NCBI RefSeq assembly: GCF_938029485.1
Contig: NZ_CALHGC010000257.1
Coordinates: 1-10,035, forward strand
Length of the DNA stretch: 10,035 bases
From: an uncultured Treponema sp.
Lineage (GTDB): Bacteria; Spirochaetota; Spirochaetia; Treponematales; Treponemataceae
Direction of reading: 5' to 3'
Part shown: positions 7,075 through 10,035 of the stretch, in pieces
Layout: each line of letters starts with the position of its first letter
Numbering within the stretch: the first letter of the stretch is position 1
Program-made: the position numbers and the translations under genes
The notes under the pieces: generated by a model
The model's input: only the letters and a program-made list of their open reading frames with translations
What the model was told of the DNA's origin: nothing
Databases searched by the model: none

Positions 7075-7440
7075 GTGTTTGAGGAAATTTCTCGGATTGC
7101 ATTAGAAGAGTTACTCCAAAATGCACTTGTACATCGAGATTACTCTAAAAACGCACCTATTAGAATAATGATATTTGATAATCGGATTGAAATTGTAAGC
7201 CCGGGAACATTACCTAACAGCCTTACCGTTGAAAATATAAAAATGGGAAATGCCGTTGTACGTAATAATTTATTCGTTTCTTATTGTTCAAAATTGATGC
7301 ACTACCGCGGATTCGGTTCAGGAATAACACGTGCGTTAGAAGCCCAGCCGGATATCAAAATGATTAATGATGTCGAGGGAGAGCAATTTAAGGTCATAAT
7401 ACCGAGAAAGATCAGCCGAGAAAAAGCAGGGAATCTCTAA
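7075..7440 (+). pseudogene. 5'-truncated remnant of an AlbA/Schlafen-type ATP-binding regulator
   Basis: About 121 residues survive from the C-terminal ATPase-like part (HATPase_c_4) of proteins often annotated as RecG-like or putative transcriptional regulators with an AlbA_2 DNA-binding domain. Diagnostic elements: Ala-Leu-Val-His-Arg-Asp-Tyr at 17-23 after a Glu-Glu-Leu-Leu-Gln-Asn helix; Asp-Asn-Arg-Ile-Glu-Ile-Val-Ser-Pro-Gly at 35-44; a Leu-Pro-Asn-Ser-Leu-Thr-Val segment; Tyr-Arg-Gly-Phe-Gly-Ser-Gly-Ile at 77-84; and the final Phe-Lys-Val-Ile-Ile-Pro. Full members are about 400-500 aa, so the N-terminal DNA-binding domain and the first part of the ATPase are missing. The frame is closed by TGA at 7042-7044, and the only early start is GTG 7075 with no ribosome site. 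The 6894-7074 stretch before it holds no recognisable missing part. Opposite in strand to its neighbours, it looks like a decayed accessory gene. Expression as a short protein is not excluded. Confidence 0.75.
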
Positions 7441-7465
7441 AGAACTACCGGTTTTAGAGATTCCC
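7429..7465. terminator. Bidirectional rho-independent terminator
   Basis: GGGAATCTCTAAA (7429-7441) and TTTAGAGATTCCC (7453-7465) form a perfect 13-bp stem with an 11-nt loop. The plus side is followed by a T-rich stretch (7472-7478) and the minus side by TTTTT (7421-7425). It sits between the convergent remnant and the nucleotidase gene, so it can end both transcripts. The remnant's TAA lies inside the left arm. Confidence 0.8.
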
Positions 7466-7496
7466 CTCTAGTATTTTTACTTATTCGGTTTGTGAA

Positions 7497-9404
7497 TTAC
7501 TTCTTCAATTCGTGAATATTGATGGACTTAACGTTCGGGGTTCTTCCGTCGGCAGATCGGGGTATCTGAATAGCGCCTGCTCTAATCTCATCCAAAATCT
7601 TATCTTTTCCCTCAACATTCGGATCAAAGCCGATGATCTTCCAGTTGTAATTCACCTTAGGCGTGATAACTCCCTTGTCTTTTTCTTTTACATAAGCACC
7701 GATCAAATCACGGATGCGCCCCGCATCCTGCATTACTTCGTACGAATCATAGTATACGTCTTTCGGTGTTGCAAGTTTTAAGTTTTGCAGTGTACCGAAG
7801 CGGTAGTTGTTGACGGCGACCTTATACACCTTTTTAGGATCGATGGCTTGTCCTTTTATCTTGGCATTTGTAATTCTGTTTCCCGCTTCTTTTGAAATAT
7901 CGATATCATAATCGACCCCTTCAAACATATCGTAGTTATAGCCGCGTACATCGGGATTGAACGAAACCGTTACGTCGCCTTCTTTCGCGGTATTGTAATA
8001 TGAAGCAGACCATTCCATGTATTTTAACAGGTTTTCGCCGGTCATATTAACGCCCATCAGCGTATTCGAATATTTATAGATAAAGGCAACGTCTTTTTTC
8101 TTAAAATCGCCTTTCTTTAAATTCATATCAAAGCGGAAGGCGGCAGCGGCAGCAACATCAGCATTCGTGTAATAGAGCTGCACATCGTTAATTAAGTCGA
8201 TCAGCGCGGTATCTTCAAGCTGAATGGTAGGCATGGTGGTAACTTTATCTTCTCCGGTAATGTAGTCCACACGCGGGATAAAGTCTTCGGTAACCTTTCC
8301 GACAATGAGGTTTGCATCCGCAACGGATTGGTCATGTACAAACTCAAACTCTTGTTCCATTGCCTTATCGGCTGCGACTTTTGCCGTTTCGCGGTTTTCA
8401 GCCTTGACGGAAGCAACCTTCCATGCACCGTTGTCTTTTTCCACCTGCACTTCGCCCACGGCTAATGCCCAGCCGTAGCAGCCCGGTTCGATGATCCATG
8501 TTTTATCGCCGTTTTGACCGTCTATAAGGGTGGCATAGCGGGCGTGCTCGTGTCCGCCGAAGATTAAATCGAATTCGGGGATTTGCTTTGCCATCTCGAT
8601 AACGCCGCTGTTGGTTCCATATTCGCCGTTGCGTCCGAGGTGGAACGCGCCGATTAAGACATCGTATTGCCCTTTTAAGGAATCGACGGTTTGGCGCGCA
8701 ACCGCTATCGGGTCTTCAAATTCCAGCCCTTTAAAGTGAGAGGGCGCGGCGGCTTCCCACATCGGGATATGAGGCGGCACCATACCGATAACGGCAACAC
8801 GGACTCCTTCAATGTCAAACAGCTGATAGGGTAGTACGAAATGGCTGCCGTCCTTTGTGTTTTTGATATTGGCGCTTAATACCGAACCGTTGAAGTGGCG
8901 GATATTGCGGGCAAGGAATTCTTTTTCAAAGTTGAACTCATGGTTGCCCAAAACCCAAATATCGTAGTTCATGTAGTTGAGCGCTTGAATCATGGGGTGG
9001 GTGTCAAGGTCGTTAAACAGATCGGCACTGTTATCCTGCACCGTGTCGCCGACGTCGATTAAAACGGTGTTGGGATTTTGTGCGCGCAGCTCTTGCGCCA
9101 ATACGTATGTTTTTACAAAACCGGCAGCGGGTGTCTCCTCGCATACTGCGTAGTCATAGGCATAGAGTCGTCCGTGTACGTCGCCGGTTACGCCGAAGGT
9201 CAGGGTAACGGCATCCGCCCCCGGCTGCCCTTTTTGGATAATCTTATGGGTAAGCTTTACCTCATCAGATTGCTTTCCGCGCGCCTTTGCCGTACGTGCG
9301 GTGGTTTGTTCCGTGCTTCGTGCTGCAGAATTTGCTCCGCAGGCAGCCAGCGAAAAAACAAGAACCAATGCAGCTGCAAAATGCAGCATTCTTTTCTTGA
9401 TCAT
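7497..9404 (-). CDS. CpdB-like metallophosphoesterase/nucleotidase lipoprotein
   Basis: About 635 aa, a secreted two-domain nucleotidase that removes phosphate from nucleotides, probably for scavenging. Numbered from ATG 9404: signal peptide 1-21 with lipobox Leu-Ala-Ala-Cys (Cys22), so lipid-anchored; polar linker to about 65; metallophosphoesterase domain about 68-310 with all metal motifs, Asp-Val-His (75-77), Gly-Asp (119-120), Gly-Asn-His-Glu (153-156), His255 and Gly-Gly-His-Glu-His (283-287); then a 5'-nucleotidase C-terminal domain about 365-600. The C-domain has Ser-Asn-Thr-Leu (446-449), Thr-Gly-Glu-Asn and Asn-Asn-Tyr-Arg (532-535), plus a Glu-Gly-Val-Asp-Tyr-Asp-Ile-Asp stretch. 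These resemble CpdB-type 2',3'-cyclic phosphodiesterase/3'-nucleotidases more than UshA; substrate is inferred. It follows the YibE/F gene by 97 bp with no convincing promoter, and ends at the 7429-7465 terminator. Confidence 0.95.
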   Translation of the reverse strand: MIKKRMLHFAAALVLVFSLAACGANSAARSTEQTTARTAKARGKQSDEVKLTHKIIQKGQPGADAVTLTFGVTGDVHGRLYAYDYAVCEETPAAGFVKTYVLAQELRAQNPNTVLIDVGDTVQDNSADLFNDLDTHPMIQALNYMNYDIWVLGNHEFNFEKEFLARNIRHFNGSVLSANIKNTKDGSHFVLPYQLFDIEGVRVAVIGMVPPHIPMWEAAAPSHFKGLEFEDPIAVARQTVDSLKGQYDVLIGAFHLGRNGEYGTNSGVIEMAKQIPEFDLIFGGHEHARYATLIDGQNGDKTWIIEPGCYGWALAVGEVQVEKDNGAWKVASVKAENRETAKVAADKAMEQEFEFVHDQSVADANLIVGKVTEDFIPRVDYITGEDKVTTMPTIQLEDTALIDLINDVQLYYTNADVAAAAAFRFDMNLKKGDFKKKDVAFIYKYSNTLMGVNMTGENLLKYMEWSASYYNTAKEGDVTVSFNPDVRGYNYDMFEGVDYDIDISKEAGNRITNAKIKGQAIDPKKVYKVAVNNYRFGTLQNLKLATPKDVYYDSYEVMQDAGRIRDLIGAYVKEKDKGVITPKVNYNWKIIGFDPNVEGKDKILDEIRAGAIQIPRSADGRTPNVKSINIHELKK

Positions 9405-9411
9405 GTGCATA

Positions 9412-9417
9412 CTCCTT
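9412..9417 (-). promoter_or_regulatory. Ribosome binding site that selects the second ATG
   Basis: On the minus strand AAGGAG (9412-9417) is one base from ATG 9410 but 7 nt from ATG 9404. The second spacing is optimal, so translation should begin at 9404. The two residues dropped do not affect the signal peptide. Confidence 0.75.
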
Positions 9418-9469
9418 CACATTTTTTAAGCAAGTCCCTCACAACTACATGGAGCTGCGGGTACTTCCT

Positions 9470-9481
9470 TTCTATATAGAA
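9470..9481. promoter_or_regulatory. 12-bp perfect palindrome upstream of the nucleotidase gene
   Basis: TTCTATATAGAA reads the same on both strands and lies in the 97-bp gap, about 65 bp before the nucleotidase start. It includes a TATATA that could be a -10 box, but no -35 is found at 16-18 nt. It may be an operator or simply AT-rich spacer. Confidence 0.25.
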
Positions 9482-9501
9482 CGGATACTTTCCGCCTATT
9501 T

Positions 9502-10035
9502 TCACATCTTTTTTGCAGCCGGAATCTTCAGTACAAAAGGCGCGACCAGCGCCGTACACGGAACCGCAGCGATAATACCGATACTGCCCGAAATACCGTG
9601 CATAATTTCTATGACAATGCGCGGTATATTAATAAACTGCGTAAAGCTCATGCCGTAGCCCCAAATCATCATTATGAGCGGGAGGGACGAGCCGGCAAAG
9701 GCGAGAATGAGCGTGTTACTCATCGTACCGGTAATATCTTTGCCCACAGTCAACCCCGACTGAAACAGTTCCTTTTTGCTTAGGTGCGGATTTGCGGATA
9801 AAATTTCCTGCATGGAAGATGCAATCGACATACTGACATCCATCACCGCGCCGAGCGAAGCAATCAAAATTGAAGTAAACAATAGTCCGTCCAGCTTGAG
9901 GTTATAATCGGGAGCCAAGTTGAGCAGCTGCTCGCCGCCTTCCATATTAACGCCGGAAAGCTGCGCCGAGTAGGACACGGCTACCGATATAATGCCCGCA
10001 ATGGTAATCCCGGACACGGTACCTGCGATTGCGGT
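9502..10035 (-). CDS. YibE/F-family membrane protein (partial, N-terminus outside window)
   Basis: The frame is open from the right edge to TGA 9502-9504, giving 177 C-terminal residues. GTG 10015-10017 is internal, because coding continues upstream of it. Visible are about four membrane segments and the features of YibE/F proteins: a Gly-Ala-Val-Met-Asp-Val-Ser-Met-Ser-Ile stretch in the second visible helix, Gly-Lys-Asp-Ile-x-Gly-Thr-Met-Ser-Asn-Thr-Leu-Ile before the third, Phe-Ala-Gly-Ser-Ser-Leu-Pro in it, and a C-terminal helix of the Ile-x-Ala-Val-Pro-Cys-Thr-Ala type ending in a basic tail. The family is widespread in Firmicutes and spirochaetes and its biochemical role is unknown. 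It is probably co-transcribed with the nucleotidase lipoprotein downstream. Confidence 0.85.
   Translation of the reverse strand, partial: TAIAGTVSGITIAGIISVAVSYSAQLSGVNMEGGEQLLNLAPDYNLKLDGLLFTSILIASLGAVMDVSMSIASSMQEILSANPHLSKKELFQSGLTVGKDITGTMSNTLILAFAGSSLPLIMMIWGYGMSFTQFINIPRIVIEIMHGISGSIGIIAAVPCTALVAPFVLKIPAAKKM

Noticed and set aside
6929..7126. Minus-strand 65-codon frame overlapping the start of the remnant gene
   Set aside because: No ribosome site, no recognisable motif, and it overlaps the recognisable plus-strand coding remnant.
10015..10017. GTG as the start of the YibE/F gene
   Set aside because: The reading frame continues in phase to the window edge and the visible protein begins inside a membrane region, so the true start lies outside.
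1..10035. CRISPR array, transposase, integrase, tRNA or rRNA
   Set aside because: No regularly spaced repeats, no transposase or integrase motifs and no tRNA or rRNA sequence were recognised by eye on either strand.

Overview
The window looks like chromosomal DNA of a spirochaete, most likely a Treponema. The strongest clue is an archaeal/eukaryotic-type PheRS beta chain, a form typical of spirochaetes. A dCache chemoreceptor with a Treponema-like tail and a CpdB-type lipoprotein fit. By eye the G+C is in the mid-40s percent, which suits the T. vincentii/T. medium group better than T. denticola or T. pallidum; this is inference.

Layout. Positions 1-2727 are on the plus strand: the tail of an unidentified gene, then two tightly packed genes for polytopic membrane proteins (262 and about 595 aa). 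I read the pair as diverged LptF/LptG (YjgP/YjgQ)-like permease subunits, the second with a TPR-like helical block between TM3 and a predicted beta-rich periplasmic domain. This is a fold-level guess, not a confirmed homology. From 2724 on, the intact genes run on the minus strand. pheT converges on the plus-strand operon and the stop codons overlap in one CTAA. pheT has its own promoter and a leader of about 120 nt containing inverted repeats. Next come a methyl-accepting chemotaxis protein with a clear promoter and an operator-like palindrome, a metallophosphoesterase/nucleotidase lipoprotein, and, cut by the right edge, a YibE/F-family membrane protein.

Between the chemoreceptor and the nucleotidase lies the only accessory-looking piece: a plus-strand, 5'-truncated remnant of an AlbA/Schlafen-type ATP-binding regulator, reduced to its C-terminal ATPase-like part. 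It ends in a 13-bp perfect inverted repeat that can serve as a bidirectional terminator. Pieces of this repeat seem to recur at 2732-2745 and around 4546-4564, which suggests a dispersed terminator-like repeat.

The intact genes look like separate transcription units for envelope biogenesis or transport, translation, chemotaxis and nucleotide scavenging. No rRNA, tRNA, CRISPR array, transposase or defence island was recognised. The best candidate for something undescribed is the 150-2727 membrane pair.
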